Shown here: positions 1 to 10,097 of the stretch, piece after piece
Layout: every line of letters starts with the position of its first letter
Position numbering within the stretch: position 1 is the first letter of the stretch
DNA from: Cardiocondyla obscurior
Lineage: Eukaryota; Arthropoda; Insecta; Hymenoptera; Formicidae
Direction: 5' to 3'
Length of the DNA stretch: 64,000 bases
Assembly (NCBI RefSeq): GCF_019399895.1
Contig: NC_091889.1
Coordinates: 2,166,501-2,230,500, forward strand
Notes under the pieces: generated by a model
The model's input: only the letters and a program-made list of their open reading frames with translations
The model's database searches: none
Told to the model about the DNA's origin: nothing
Made by a program: the position numbers and the translations under genes

Positions 1-320
<320 letters not shown>

Positions 321-665
321 GTACTTTTAAGAAAAGCGTGCGAAAAGGCGGAAAAAAGGTGTTATTTTTTTGTAAGGTTTTTTTTCATAAAGTTTGTAGG
401 TAAAGAAAAAAGAAGAAGGTTTAAAAAAAGAAGAGAAAATGTAAAAAGAAGAAAAGAAAATTGTAAAATGTCAAATAGAAATAGTTGTATGGGTGAAGAT
501 TGTTATAAGTAAAATAAGTTGTATAAAGGAAATAGAGTAGAATGAAAGGTTGTGGGCGTAAAGTGTAAGGAGAATAAGGAAGAATATAAGAAAAATGGAA
601 AAAGGGATGTGTTGATGTGAAAGTAGTTATTGTAAAAGTAAAATGTATAAAAGTAAAGTAGTAGT
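321..665. other. A/G-rich unclassified sequence
   Basis: This is a low-complexity, purine-rich stretch without a credible reading frame. The sequence resumes in the same style after the solo LTR (1229 onward), so both sides were one continuous tract before the LTR inserted. It resembles in composition, but was not shown to belong to, the purine-rich LINE at 10100-21345. Confidence 0.5.
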
Positions 666-1228
666 TGTTGCACCGCATCCGGTGCGCGGGTTCCGTCCTT
701 TGGGATCCGTGAGGAGAGGGCGGTAAATTTTAAGATAATCAAATACACACTTTGTTTTAATTAGATATGTGTTACAATTTCTTCCGATTCTCCTGTTCTT
801 CCTTTGCTTCCTTCGGAACGCGTCCCGGCGTTATCACGCTACCTCGGCTTCGAGAGGTCTCTTCTTTCACGGCACGCGACCGAACTTTAATTACCGCGCG
901 GTATCACTTTTCTTCCGACTCCGGCTCTTCCTCTTTTGCCTCAGACGTAACTGTAACTGTTCGCCCGTGACGGTCCGCGGTTATTTAATAGTTACGCTGG
1001 GCCTTGGCGTCATCGGGTTGCAATGCCGAACTTCGGTTGTTCGGCGAATGCAACCTTAGCGATTTCGGCAATAAGTTCTCGCAATTGTTTCTCTCTTTTA
1101 TTTATTAGTATTCAATTGCTTAATGCGGCTTGCTGATATCGCATCCTCCGATATTATTTTATTACGAGATCTTATGCCGAAATGCTTTACGTCATGCTAC
1201 GTGTTGTAACGGGGTTCGGGTTACAACA
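666..1228. mobile_element. Solo LTR, family 1 copy 1
   Basis: The segment begins TGTTGCACCG and ends GGTTACAACA (TG...CA ends with a TGTTG/CAACA inverted repeat) and is flanked by a 4-bp direct repeat TAGT (662-665 and 1229-1232). A second copy of the same sequence lies at 24608-25146, also with a 4-bp duplication. No gag or pol sits beside it, so it is a solo LTR of a gypsy-type element. A hairpin-forming stretch (about 1017-1056) is conserved between the two copies. Confidence 0.9.
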
Positions 1229-1232
1229 TAGT

Positions 1233-1740
1233 AGATGTAGAAGTAGAAAAATGTAAATATATGTAAAGGAAACGAAAAGTCAGGTGTACTCCAAAAGAAA
1301 AAATAAACACTATTATTATTATTACTAATATTTTGGATTTGATATTATAGAAAACAAAATTGAAAATAACGATATGTAAATATGAAACTGTAGTAACAAA
1401 TACGCGTGTATTTTGCATGTAGTTATATAAGATAACGCGAGATGGCAGGATTATCAGTTTTTAGTTTTTAGTCACGCATGCGTGATACATGTTACCATGC
1501 AGAGACCGATCTGCCTCTCTTTACTCTTTCGTTTTTGTTCGTTCTAAGTAAGTCGTATACAATAAAAGTTATTATTAAATGTGCTGCAAACTCATTAGTT
1601 CCTACGATCTGAGAAATACTTCCAACAGAAACAACTAATCTAATATTATTACTACTAGTACTATTTTTTTGTAGAATTGATGAGATATTCAGAGAGCAAT
1701 GCAATGACATAGTATGATTTGTGGCAATCAGAAACGGTCG
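1233..1740. other. AT-rich, no feature recognised
   Basis: I see no supported gene, repeat boundary or RNA here. Minus-strand open stretches near 1221-1746 are short and lack recognisable motifs. Confidence 0.5.
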
Positions 1741-2480
1741 ACACAAAAGATCCGCTGGTCAAACGATAATCTGCTGGGCGCAAGCACGACCGGCTATTTA
1801 CGAAACGGAAACTCGTCAAGCATAGACAAATGCCAAACGCGACAACAATCGGTCCGTCTACGAGCCAAGTAAAAGCGGTCCAGCCGCCTAAAAAACACGA
1901 AAAAGTCATCAAAAGCCGATTACACCACTGACTCCGTTCCAAGTATCCAAGAACTCACCTAAGAGTACAACCACTAAAGAGCCAAAATCGAAGGTGATAT
2001 CTGTGAAAGCGTTTCGATTAACCGCACCATTCGTCGCTATACTCAAAGGAACTCCGTCATTGCAATATAGGTTAACACACCATGCTTCATTGTCTCTGCA
2101 GCCTTAAGTCCCGCCACTACAAAATTTTTCACCAGCTAGGTTCACACGGTCACCGCACATCTGCTGACTCCAAACAACATGCAAATATAAAAATACACGA
2201 ATTCCCGCTGACACAAGACTCTGCCAGCAGCAGTAACACCTATTTCGGTCCACCGTTTGACACAAACTAGCAAGAAACAAAAACAACTGTTCTAGCATGC
2301 ACTCGTCATCACGAGCTGCGAAACGCAGTCAGACTGTAGGACCACTACTAGCTCATCGGACCACGAGTACGTAATTCTCCCAAGGAATGAGAAGTGAGAG
2401 TCTATACGGATTGTGCTCACGGAATATCTCTCCTATCGTGAGCAGAGAAAAGAATTTTAAAGGGGTTCTGCTTTTGGCAC
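1741..2480 (+). pseudogene. Possible decayed BEL/Pao gag remnant
   Basis: Frame-hopping translation on the plus strand gives proline/serine-rich text. Around 2045-2100 there is a short stretch resembling the region after a gag zinc knuckle (LKGTPSLQYRLTHHASL), and further on a segment around 2280-2345 that could be the start of a protease region. Many stops and frame shifts are present. The BEL/Pao assignment rests on a vague resemblance and is weak. Degraded gag of another retroelement is equally possible. Confidence 0.25.
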
Positions 2481-2693
2481 CGACAGGCGCCGAGAAATAA
2501 AACCACACACAATTTTGTATATACCATATGTACATATTAAAAATATATAATCATAAGGGAAAATTACTGCGTATTTGTATTTTGCTCGCCAATGTCCAAA
2601 TACTGAAGCAAGAATGCCACATGATTTAATTAAATACATTTGAAAAACTTGCTTTATTTTTTAAACAATTATGTGTCTTTTAGTATTTTCATA

Positions 2694-2990
2694 TACAGAG
2701 TGTCTCATTTAAAGCAAGACAGCTGAATAACTTTTCAGAAAATAAAGGCAAAAACTAAGTTAGATAAAAATTGTAGATTTTGAAGGGAGTCTTCCTCGGG
2801 CCACAGGGGATTCCATTAAAAAAAAACATAATTTGACTTTTAATTATGCTCAAAAGTAACTTCAAGGTCAACTTGAAGGTTATTATTTTGTGACCCCTTT
2901 TGAACTTTACAACTTTTATCTAACTTTTTTTTGCCTCTTTATTTCCTGAAAAGTTATTCAACCGTTCTGTTTTAAATAAGACACCCCGTA
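2694..2990. mobile_element. MITE with about 60-bp imperfect terminal inverted repeats
   Basis: The left end TACAGAGTGTCTCATTTAAA and the right end (reverse complement TACGGGGTGTCTTATTTAAA) continue as inverted repeats for about 60 bp, including a matching TTGAATAACTTTTCA-type block. There is no coding capacity. The flanking duplication is unclear. The TACAG-GTGT end style is shared with the MITE at 28267-28633, consistent with a Tc1/mariner-mobilised non-autonomous element (inference). Confidence 0.8.
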
Positions 2991-3065
2991 TTTAAAAAAA
3001 AATTTGAATTCTAATAAAACTGTACTTTAATAACTAAAAGAATATTATTTACTTTTGTTATTTAG

Positions 3066-3309
3066 CTTTCACGAGGTAGGAACAATAGATTTACCAACGA
3101 TGATTGATTATGTATTAAATTACACAATGCAAAAGACTGTAATTTACATTGGTCATTCAATGGGAACTACCGAATTATTTGTTTTACTGTCAACAAAGCC
3201 CGAATACAATAAAAAAATAAAACTGGGTATTCTTTTTGCTCCAGCTGCCATTTTAAAAGAAGTATCTCCTGTATTAAATTTTATTCGCAATGAAATACCA
3301 ACGATTAAG
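3066..3309 (+). CDS. Acid-lipase (lipase-3-like) internal exon
   Basis: One exon of an alpha/beta-hydrolase of the lysosomal acid / gastric lipase family, enzymes that cleave triacylglycerols and cholesteryl esters. The frame reads FHEVG-DLP-MIDYVL, then YIGHSMGTT with the nucleophile elbow GHSMG, then KPEYN and LAPA-like text, in the order expected for this family. A polypyrimidine tract plus TTTAG precedes the exon and AAG/GTAACA follows it, so both splice sites are intact. Family proteins are around 400 residues; this exon gives about 81. I found neither the lid region and catalytic Asp/His exons downstream nor upstream exons within the window. Either the other exons lie far away across transposon-filled introns, or this is an orphan exon of a dead gene. 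Frame and splice sites are undamaged. Confidence 0.75.
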
Positions 3310-3759
3310 GTAACAAAATATTAACTTTATATTTTTAATATTGTAAAATATAAGTATTTTATTTTTACATCATCTATTTTACGGTTTTCTTTTTCGATGC
3401 GTAACAAGAATAAGCGTTAGAAATAAAGGGGCGGAATCAGTCGTTTACTGGCGGGAGAATAGAATGTTCTACAACAGTTTAAACTTTTTGAGATGTAAAA
3501 TCTTCTAGAGGCTTAACAATACAATCAAAGGGAAAAATAAAAACATTTTTTAGAGCAATAACATTATTTCAACGAAAACGGCTAAGCAACATAGTATACC
3601 AACCTTATCATATTACAAACGTTTCCGAGTAAAGAAATTTTGTGAATTCTACGTAACATTTTAAAACAAAGATGGAAATAATAATAAAATGTGTTTGAAC
3701 TGACATAAAAAATAAATGGTCAGAATTTGTTTAAGAACAAGCGCAATTCCTATACATAC
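3310..3759. other. Intergenic or intronic AT-rich sequence
   Basis: No gene is seen on the plus strand. The last 100 bp form the downstream part of a minus-strand open frame interrupted by element A (see 3661-6612). Confidence 0.5.
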
Positions 3760-4500
3760 TGTTACGTCCTGTAACTCCACATCTCCTTTTTCCGACACAT
3801 GGTTGATAAAGTAGATAATGAAAAGTATACTGAATGTATTGGTATCAAAGGAGAGGGTTCTAAGTTTCCAGAAAAATAGTTTTAACTGACGGAATATCCT
3901 GAATCGCCAGATGTATAAATAAAAGAAGGAACCTGAAACAATTGTACAACAGATGTGGAATATAAAAATCGAAACGAAAGGATTTGTCAAAATATTCAAT
4001 AAACATTAATAGCTGGGAAAGATTTGGAATATCTTAAACTAACAATAAATGCCTGGTGGTACACAAAGGAAATTCGGGAAGAAAAACAATTTAGTAAAAT
4101 CAAATTTCGCCGTGGATCTTAGAGATTAGAAAACGGAGGCAAGAAGCCTGTAATAATAAAAATGGGATACGCGGCCGGAAACTATAAAATTCAGGGAGCA
4201 ATTGCACGCTGCCGATAAAAAGAAGTTATCTAAACATTTTCGAATCTGTTATCTGGAAGCTTGGAAGGGCTAAAACCATGTAGAGGGGAGCTCATAAACA
4301 TTTTCTCCTGGACCAATAGATATCGGGAACTCCTCACCAAAAATTAGAAACTAAGGGCGAAAACTTAAAAAATTAAGAAAACTGAGAGAAGGGCGACCAA
4401 TAATTGCAAAGACGGAAAAGTGGAGGAATAAGCCTAACGAATAGAATTCAAATTTTGGAAAACTGAAAAATCAAGCGGTGGTCCTCCCCTTTTCCGAGGT

Positions 4501-4507
4501 TATAAAA
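4501..4507 (+). promoter_or_regulatory. TATA box of element A
   Basis: TATAAAA lies about 180 bp upstream of the exon 1 donor, followed by GC-rich sequence. Matching TATA boxes precede exon 1 in copies B (31554-31560, minus), C (43676-43684, minus), D (near 53710, minus) and E (55701-55708, minus). Conservation of position between diverged copies supports a real promoter. Confidence 0.75.
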
Positions 4508-4678
4508 CCGCGGGTCCCGGCGGGACTCGCTCTCATTCTCAATCCGAATTTCGCACCATAGTATTTTTACCATTGTTACCAGAGACTAGAAAGAAAGTGT
4601 TTGTTTGTGCATCTTTGTGTGGGCAGAAATAAAGAAAAGATTCAAAGAGTCAGTCTACGGAACCTCAAGACAACAAGT

Positions 4679-5896
4679 AGTAAGTGTTATCATTTATTTA
4701 CTCCTAACCCTCCCCCTAAAACCAGAAACGGTTCCATTAAATAGATTTTTCTTTGCATTTAATAAAATGAAAATTGAGGGAATGGTCAGGGTGCCGTTCA
4801 CGCTTTATAGTTTCGCTATCTCTCTCTCAAATCCTCCTGTTTTCTCGGGTGCCTCGACCTGCCTAGCGGGCTTCCTTTTGTCGGGGGTTGCGATATGCCG
4901 CCAATAAATGGTGACTATCAAAACCTTGACTTGAGTAAGGCCCCATTCGGCTAGAGGAACCAGGGAGGCTTAAGGTGACGACGGAGAGATCCGAAAGGAG
5001 TTGTGAGACGTGATGCCCAGGCATATTTTCCTCTCCATAATTCATTTACTAATTTAATTCATTAAAATGAAATCCTTTTAGTGGAATCATCGAATTTAAG
5101 AACTCTCAAGAAAAGCCGGGCTCGCCGTAATCGGCAAATACGGAATTTGAGGAGCCTAATTCAGAGTTTCTTTATCCAATACTTATTCGCGGCGGCGCCA
5201 GGGGAGATAAGAACCGACCCTCCCCGAAGAAGAGGAGAGAGGGCGTGGTCACCTCAACCCCCAGCTCCCCCGACTTCACCGGCTCCCGAAGAAGTTCCCC
5301 AGAACGTCGAGATACCCAGGGAACTCCCCCATTCTCCGAATCCGCCGAGCACAAACGACAACGCAACCGAACCTGAGCCTGATTCGGAGCAGTTCCGCCC
5401 TACGACTTCTTCCTATTCTCCGGACATTTCAATTCATTCTCCAGGAGCTGCACCTAGAGCATGCTCCTCACCTATTCCGTCCCCGATACTTCATCCTGGG
5501 GAGCCTGAGGAGGTCGACTCCTTTGCTGATGACGATACTGTCTTTTGGCAAGAGTCTGACGGCCCAGAGCCTTCCCCCTCCCCCGCCCCGAGTGTGGAGT
5601 TTCTCGGTGGGCAAGAGGAACCCAGAGCGATCGTAGATCCTCTTCTCGAGCTTCTCCGGAGGACTTGCTCTCCGTGGACGGATCCCGTCCCCAAAAGGGC
5701 CTTCACAATAGGCCCTGATTCCTTTGATCCTGAGGAGATCAGGAGAGAGGCCAGTAGGGCATCTCCTGATCAGAACGTCCTCATATTTTATCCCGGGGTG
5801 GAACACCCTTTCTTAGCTCCGATCAGGCTGATTGATCGAGTATTTCCGAGATCGTCAGCTAAGATCTCGGAAATAATAGAAATAGATCTCGATTAG
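4679..5896 (+). CDS. Proline-rich protein of element A, start codon made by splicing
   Basis: Exon 1 ends CAAGTA at 4679 and is followed by GTAAGT. The intron ends TTTTAG at 5081 and exon 2 starts TGGAATCATCG. Joining supplies A+TG, so the initiator ATG exists only in spliced RNA, and no other methionine is encoded in the 271-residue frame. The protein has a basic N-terminus (KKSRARRNR, about residues 10-18, a possible nuclear localisation signal). A hydrophobic patch follows (FFIQYLFAAAP, about 30-40), then a long Pro/Ser/Glu-rich middle, a conserved block LLELLRRTCSPWTDPVP, then FYPGVEHPFLAPIRL. The C-terminus is EIIEIDLD, which resembles a SUMO-interaction motif. I recognise no known family. 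Copy B encodes a close homologue. Function is unknown; a regulatory or packaging role for the element is speculation. Confidence 0.8.
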
Positions 5897-6621
5897 CATA
5901 ATTATTATTGAATTCTTCAGTTATTTCCCGCGTACTTTTGTTAATAAAAAAAATGTTTTCTTTTAATTTAGTATATTTAATTAAAATTTTTATTAGTTTA
6001 TAATTTCTTTTCGTTTACTATTATTATTAATTTAATTATATTCTATCATCTCCATTTAGCATCAATTAGAAAAATAAAAATGTTAAATTAAATCTCGCTA
6101 AAATCAGAGTTCTGCAATTTTTCTTTTATGAACCTTTGAGCTCCATTTATTGCGAAAAACACCTCCGGTTCTTTCCCTGGGAACAAGAAGTAAAATTCTT
6201 TCCCTCAAAAGAACAAAAATTGCGCTAACTCAAATCTTTTGTCGTTTAAATACATCCCTAGCGCTTAATACGCGTGGCGTTGTCTTGCGCGCGTCACGCA
6301 AGAATTGGTAGTTGCGTCTCACTCTCTCTACCTTTTACCTGCTCTCAAACCATTTCCTTAATTATCGAGAAGCGGTAATCCTTCTACTAGAATTATTTCT
6401 AAACCTGACGTAACAATACTATTAATAAATACTTCCAACGGAATAGTAACAAAGAAATAAAGGCGCTTGTAAAAAAATTCGCAATCGTGCCGCACATCCA
6501 AAAATCTTAGAAAAATAGAAACCAGATGTGCCGCAATTACAAAGGTAAAAGTACACAGACATAAAGTCATAAAAGTAAAAACTTGGGACGTTAATCTAAG
6601 CTTTAACTTTTTCTGAAACAA

Positions 6622-7150
6622 AACATTATTTTCTTATCAAACTAAAATTTACATTAACATTCTGGAAAAGTAAAAAAATTGAGATTTTTAAGGGGATCCT
6701 AAAGCTTCCTGTTTTACCACTCAATTATAGTTTTAACTATTTTTCGAATTGAAAGAAAAATCCTTCTTCAGAATGATAGTACGTATTCTAATAATCTGCG
6801 CTTTGGTTAGTTTAATATCAAAAATGCAAAAAAAAATTTTTATGTATTCACCTATAAAACATTTATTTACTATATAGGTTACATTGCTTAGACGCACAAA
6901 CAGAGACCAGAGTGCACTTCTCTGAACATCAAGGAAGAGAATGGCGTAATTGAAATTATGATTTAAAGCCTTATAAAAAAGAATAGTGAAAACTACAATT
7001 TTTCAGAATGTACACGGGTCAGCATGTGCCATTTTAATAAAAATGTCACGAATTACAAGCAAGACCTATTGCGGCGTCAGAGGATAGATGATAGTATTGT
7101 AAAACACTTAATGCGTTATCAAAAATATTGTCAGCTTTTGAGTCTGTTCT
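6622..7150. other. AT-rich, no feature recognised
   Basis: No gene, repeat boundary or conserved motif could be supported here on either strand. Confidence 0.5.
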
Positions 7151-7485
7151 GTCTAATTGAATTAGCAGCTCTTGAATCTGGCACACAAAGGAATCATCGG
7201 GAATGCTGGTTTGAGTCCCGTTTGAAACATTTTTTATATATGTATAAATTTTTTTTATTCCATGTGCAAAGAGTCGTTATTTTTTTTACATATACATTGT
7301 TATTAAACAGTGCAAGCCAGATGTAAAAAAATATAACTGCTTTTGCACATAGATTAAAAAAAAATTGTATACATAAATAAAAAAATGAACCAAACGGAAC
7401 TCGAACTAGAATTACAATCGTAGTCAGATTACAAGTTGCGCTGTCAGACGTTGCGCTACAATGATTTCTTGGTAGAAACATTTAC
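7150..7485. repeat. Inverted pair of tRNA-derived SINE-like units
   Basis: The right half (7385-7480, minus strand) reads TGTAGCGCAACG...GTAATCTGACT...AGTTCGAGTTCC, with pol III A-box-like and B-box-like segments, and then a T-rich tail. The same head occurs on the plus strand at 21361-21450. The left half (7150-7230, plus) has a diverged head ending GGTTTGAGTCCC. The two tails (about 7235-7300 and 7315-7375, sharing ATGTGCAAAGA-like text) are inverted copies, so the unit folds into a long hairpin centred near 7305. This is not a functional tRNA. Confidence 0.6.
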
Positions 7486-7683
7486 CTAATAGGTACTTGT
7501 TTGGCAATAGTAGCATTGGAACTTTTACAAGAAATGTGTGAAGTGGACAGTTAGATAAAAAAAAAGTTGAATAATTTAGCTTTACATTTCATACATTTCA
7601 CGTAAATTGTCTGGTGCCACCGTTGCATGTATCAAACATGATACAGTTTTATTGTAAAGTAAAAGCATACATATACCGGGTTA

Positions 7684-10097
7684 ATTATAATAAAAGTTGT
7701 AACAATTATTATATATAGTTGATATCACAAGAAATATACAGAGCAATTCAAAACAAGTATATAGTCCCTGAAAGTACGTATTCTAGAAAAAATTTTAAGA
7801 CGATTTTTCCTTTTGCAAAAATTTATCTGAAACCTAGTTTCCGAGTAAATAAATAAATTATTTAGCGTCTCACCGATCGAATACATGTGGTAGCTAGAGA
7901 CGTCTCAATTACAGCGAGCGAGCGATCGGCAATTCGCGATCCGCGATATTATTGCGTAGACGTGCTCGGATTTGTTTTAACGTGTTTGGACTTGTTTTTA
8001 CCAGTCTGAAAATATTATTCATTTAATTCGCACACATAATTCGACACGAAAATTGCTCGATGACACAAAGGTTACGTACGTATCAGTTCGTTAAATCGTA
8101 ATTTGATTTATTGCGTAAAAGTCGATAGTAAAACGGAAAATTGTTAAATAATGAATTAAAGAAGATGTTAATCGTACGAAATATTTGGTTGCCTAAAAGG
8201 ACAGATTTGTCTCTTTCTGCTTTATAAGAGATGTTCGAAGTGGCCACCGTTCATCCTTACGTAAGCTGCCTGAAGAATAACACCAGGATGCGGATGCCTT
8301 TCTCGATTAGGGTATAATTCGCGTTATCGTGTTTCACGGAGATAACAATTCGGAACGCGATTCGAGGGTGAGAGGCAGTGAGGAGCGTAGGATACCCGCA
8401 AAGATCGCATAAATATTAAGAGACAATCGATCTGTTAATCATTCCTTTCCGGCTGATTATCCGAAGCAGAAAAGCAAAAAAAATATGGCAACGTACACCA
8501 ACGCAGAATATTTCGATATGCTGATGGCACTCGGTGAGTGTCAAGGGCAACATTATGTCGCTGCCAGAAGATATGCCGAATTATACCCTAATCGAGAAAG
8601 GCATCCGCATCATGGCGTTATTCTTCGGGCAACACAACGGTTACATGAAACCGGAAGTATCCTGCCAATAAAGAAAGACACCGGCAGACATCGCGTTGCA
8701 AGAAACGAGCGTAATGTGGAACGAGTACTTCGTGCGGTAGAGCAAGATCCCGAAATAAGTATTCGGAATATTGCTCGGAGGCAAAGAATATCTTATTCCA
8801 CAGTACAAAGAATTCTAAAAGAAGAAGATCTGCACGCATATTATTACTTCACTCGCGTACAGCACCTGCGAGAAGAAGATTATGCTCGTAGAAGAGATTT
8901 TTGCGAGAATTTTTGAAGAAGAGTGCAAGAGGATCCAAAATTTCCTTCTCGTGTAATATTTAGCGATGAATCACTTTTTACACGAGAAGGAATTTTTAAT
9001 TCTCACAACTGGCACCTGTGGGACAACGAGAATCCTAAAGCAAGAAAAGTATCAAATTTCCAAGTTTGGTGGAAATTAAACGTTTTGGTCGGAATTATGG
9101 GAACAAATATATTAGGTCCAATAATTCTTCCGCCGACATTAAACGGCGCAGATTATTTAAAATTTTTAGAAAAAAATTTGCCGGACTTTTTGGAAAAATT
9201 CACGTTGATACATAAAAGAAGTGTGGTATTCCAACAAGACGGTGCGGGCCCGCACAACGCAAGGCTGGTGATACAAGTTTTAAATCGCCAATTTCCCGGA
9301 CGATGGATGGGGCAACCTCAATCCGCTTGATTTTTTTTTTATGGAGTCACTGCAAGAAGTTTATCTACAGACAACGTCCTGACAGCGAAGAGGAATTAAA
9401 CGAGAAACTTCACCATGCGGTGAGGTCTATTGAAGATGACACGATGGACAGAATGCAGCAAAATTTATTAAAAAGAATGAGAGCATGCGTAAGGATGAAC
9501 GGTGGTCACTTCGAACATCTCTTATAAAGGAGAAAAAGACAAATCTGCCCTTTTAAGGGCAACCAAATATTTCGTACGATTAACATCTTCTTTAATTCAT
9601 TATATAACAATTTTCCGTTTTACTATCGACTTTTACGCAATAAATCAGATTACGATTTTCGTGTCGGATTATGTGCGCGAATTAAATAAATAATATTTTC
9701 AGATTGGTAGAAACAAGTCCGAACACGTTAAAACAAATTCGGGCACGTCTACGCGATAATATCGCGGATCGCAAATTGCCGATCGCGAATTGCCGATTGC
9801 GAATTGCCGATCGCTCGCTCGCTGTAATTGAGACGTCCCTGGCTACCACATGTATCCGATCGGTGAAATGCTAAATATTTTATTTATTTACTCGGAAACT
9901 AGGCTTCAGATAAATTTTTGCAAGAGGAAAAATCGTCTTAGAATTTTTTCTAGAATACGTACCTTTAGGGACTATATACTTGTTTTGAATCTTTTGTATA
10001 TACGATATGTATGTATCCCTACAGACATATTTTACACATACTGCTTTTGGTATTAGGTACGTACATATAAAAATTGTTATAACTTTTATTATATAAG
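7684..10097 (+). mobile_element. Mariner-type DNA transposon with about 580-bp inverted arms
   Basis: The left arm (about 7684-8262) is the imperfect reverse complement of the right arm (about 9490-10097). Shared blocks include CAAAACAAGTATATAGTCCC near the ends and CGTTCATCCTTACG at the inner edge. The right arm contains the last coding codons of the transposase. Next to the left arm, 8263-8322 is an inverted copy of transposase codons found at about 8577-8636. The right arm carries three 14-bp tandem units (9774-9815) where the left arm has about one. The element is damaged and presumably immobile without help. Confidence 0.85.
8485..9527 (+). pseudogene. Mariner/Tc1-superfamily transposase, broken
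   Basis: Residues 1-140 form a helix-turn-helix N-terminus of the type common in insect Tc1/mariner-like proteins (ATYTNAEYFDMLMALGEC, then RHPHHGVI, then a second helix-turn-helix with ISYSTVQRIL). A stop at 8914-8916 (GAG AAT TTT TGA) separates this from the catalytic part, which continues almost in frame: VIFSDESLF supplies the first Asp and FQQDGAGPHNARL the second. Around 9308-9330 a stretch of about ten residues is missing and the frame shifts before LNPLDFFLW, which holds the third acid. The frame then runs to FEHLL at 9525. One stop, one deletion and one frameshift make it inactive. Confidence 0.9.

Larger units (their letters stand above)
3760..6415 (+). mobile_element. Element A: LTR-like element with its own spliced gene
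   Basis: The ends are TGTTACGTCC and GACGTAACA, flanked by the 4-bp direct repeat ATAC (3756-3759 and 6416-6419). In order it holds a 740-bp upstream region, a TATA box at 4501, a short exon, a 402-bp intron, an 815-bp coding exon, an AATAAA at 5943 and about 470 bp to the right end. There are no internal direct LTRs, primer-binding site, gag or pol. It is therefore either a solo LTR that carries a gene between its promoter and poly(A) signal, or a non-autonomous element with short inverted ends. Copies B, C, D and E in this window share the same architecture. Confidence 0.85.
3661..6612 (-). pseudogene. Minus-strand hydrophobic open frame split by element A
   Basis: On the minus strand an intron-like acceptor TTTTGTTTCAG ends at about 6613 and is followed by an open frame to 6416. 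Element A lies between 6415 and 3760. When one copy of the 4-bp duplication ATAC and the element are ignored, the frame continues without a stop through 3759-3664. The combined product is about 98 residues, strongly hydrophobic with several candidate membrane helices and Cys/Phe-rich. I do not recognise the family. It may be an exon of a membrane-protein gene, or a chance open frame in AT-rich DNA. Confidence 0.3.

Noticed and set aside
421..748. Tyr/Phe/Thr-rich minus-strand open frames
   Set aside because: They are a product of A/G-rich low-complexity DNA, and one crosses the solo LTR boundary.
769..1059. Plus-strand open frame in the first solo LTR
   Set aside because: The second copy of this LTR (24608-25146) does not preserve the frame, so it is not selected.
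5172..5806. Minus-strand open frames within element A
   Set aside because: Shadows of the plus-strand proline-rich gene.
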